Assembly: GCA_045646145.1 (NCBI GenBank)
Contig: JAZRKE010000045.1
Coordinates: forward strand, 1 to 22,575
DNA: 22,575 nucleotides
Reading direction: 5' to 3'
Source: SIG565 sp045646145
Lineage (GTDB): Bacteria > Bacillota > Clostridia > Oscillospirales > Acutalibacteraceae
Shown here: one piece after another, positions 22,030 to 22,575 of the stretch
Layout of the letters: the number at the start of each line of letters is the position of its first letter
Position numbering within the stretch: the first letter of the stretch is position 1
Position numbers and translations under genes: made by a program
Notes under the pieces: generated by a model
Databases searched by the model: none
The model's input: only the letters and a program-made list of their open reading frames with translations
Told to the model about the DNA's origin: nothing

Positions 22030-22575
22030 AATTTTTTTACTCCTTTACATACATTGCTTACGCTTGTTATTTGAATATTTAAGAATTCACCTAAATCGGT
22101 TTCTTGTGCCTCAAATTCTACTGCTATGTTACCCTCGGTGTGCCCTGTAAATACGCCCGAATTTTCGGTTTTTTCTTCACACAGCACCCTGTAGGTTTTA
22201 CCTAGCATAGAGAGTTGTTTTTTCTTTCCTATTTCATCCTGAACGGCAAGTAGCTCATTGAACCATCTTCCCTTTTCGGTCCTGGTTACATTGTCCTCTA
22301 TCTTTTCAGCCGGAGTACCGGGTCTCGGCGAGAAAATAAAGGTGAAAAGTGAATTATATTCCACCCGTTTTACAAGGCTTACGGTGTCGAGGAATTCCTC
22401 ATAGGTCTCGCTCGGGAAGCCGACAATTACATCACTCGTAAGGGTTATATCGGGCATTAATTCCTTTGCCTTTTCAATTAATTTCAAATAGGCATCCCTG
22501 TCATAGTGGCGGTTCATGACTTTAAGCACCCTGCTATTGCCCGACTGAAAGGGCAAATGCAGCTGATGGCATACC
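22026..22575 (-). CDS. miaB: tRNA-2-methylthio-N6-dimethylallyladenosine synthase MiaB (C-terminal part)
   Basis: Radical-SAM methylthiotransferase that converts i6A37, made by MiaA, into ms2i6A37. Only the C-terminal about 182 residues lie in the window; the gene is cut by the right edge, with the N-terminal Fe-S and CxxxCxxC radical-SAM motifs outside. The visible part starts CHQLHLPFQSGNSRVLKVMN, followed by DVIVGFPSETYEEFLDT and FTFIFSPRPGTPAEKI, diagnostic for MiaB rather than MtaB or RimO. A C-terminal TRAM domain (about the last 65 residues) follows. The stop overlaps the start of the ricA-like gene by four bases. Confidence 0.95.
   Translation of the reverse strand, partial: VCHQLHLPFQSGNSRVLKVMNRHYDRDAYLKLIEKAKELMPDITLTSDVIVGFPSETYEEFLDTVSLVKRVEYNSLFTFIFSPRPGTPAEKIEDNVTRTEKGRWFNELLAVQDEIGKKKQLSMLGKTYRVLCEEKTENSGVFTGHTEGNIAVEFEAQETDLGEFLNIQITSVSNVCKGVKKL

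Overview
The window looks like chromosomal core DNA from a gut-type Clostridia (Firmicutes; Ruminococcaceae/Oscillospirales-like). This is an inference from moderate GC, strong GGAGG ribosome sites, the order rplU-prp-rpmA-obgE, the miaB-ricA-mutS-mutL arrangement, a split transketolase, and a short intergenic repeat of a kind I recall from gut clostridia. Only guaB is on the plus strand; everything else is on the minus strand. I saw no rRNA, tRNA, CRISPR array, transposase or phage gene.

Layout in coordinate order. 1-1.6 kb: guaB (IMP dehydrogenase) with its own promoter, ending at a hairpin shared with convergent dut. 1.6-4.65 kb: dut, which has its own promoter, then a minus-strand run obgE > mrnC > yitT-family gene. 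4.65-5.83 kb: rplU > prp > rpmA, with a near-consensus promoter, a probable L21 leader and a strong terminator; a two-hairpin repeat lies between this terminator and obgE. 5.83-8.97 kb: an AT-rich accessory cassette. It has a promoter, a 14-codon leader ORF, competing antiterminator and terminator hairpins, a secreted subtilase, and a translationally coupled lipoprotein. 8.99-10.79 kb: the two-subunit transketolase. 10.84-22.575 kb: a closely packed, often overlapping run miaB > ricA-like > mutS > mutL > miaA > HlyD-like adaptor > yggS > sepF > ylmH > divIVA > lspA > rluA-family pseudouridine synthase. It joins tRNA modification, mismatch repair and cell-division genes.

The most interesting part is the 5.83-8.97 kb cassette. 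Its leader shows the three-segment architecture of a transcription attenuator: segment 1 lies inside the short ORF, segment 2 can pair with segment 1 over 14 bp or with segment 3, and segment 3 is a near copy of segment 1 followed by a T-tract. The protease it controls has Glu where the subtilase catalytic Asp normally sits. The downstream lipoprotein appears to carry two tandem modules resembling the protease's own pro-region, so it may be a membrane-tethered propeptide-like inhibitor or chaperone. This pairing is read by eye and needs structure prediction and comparative work.

Other points: the IMP dehydrogenase matches, as I recall it, the Tritrichomonas foetus type down to the numbering of catalytic residues. 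The ribosomal L27 carries the cleavable N-terminal extension with its protease Prp encoded directly upstream. The RicA-like protein ends in a six-cysteine tail next to the Fe-S enzyme MiaB.
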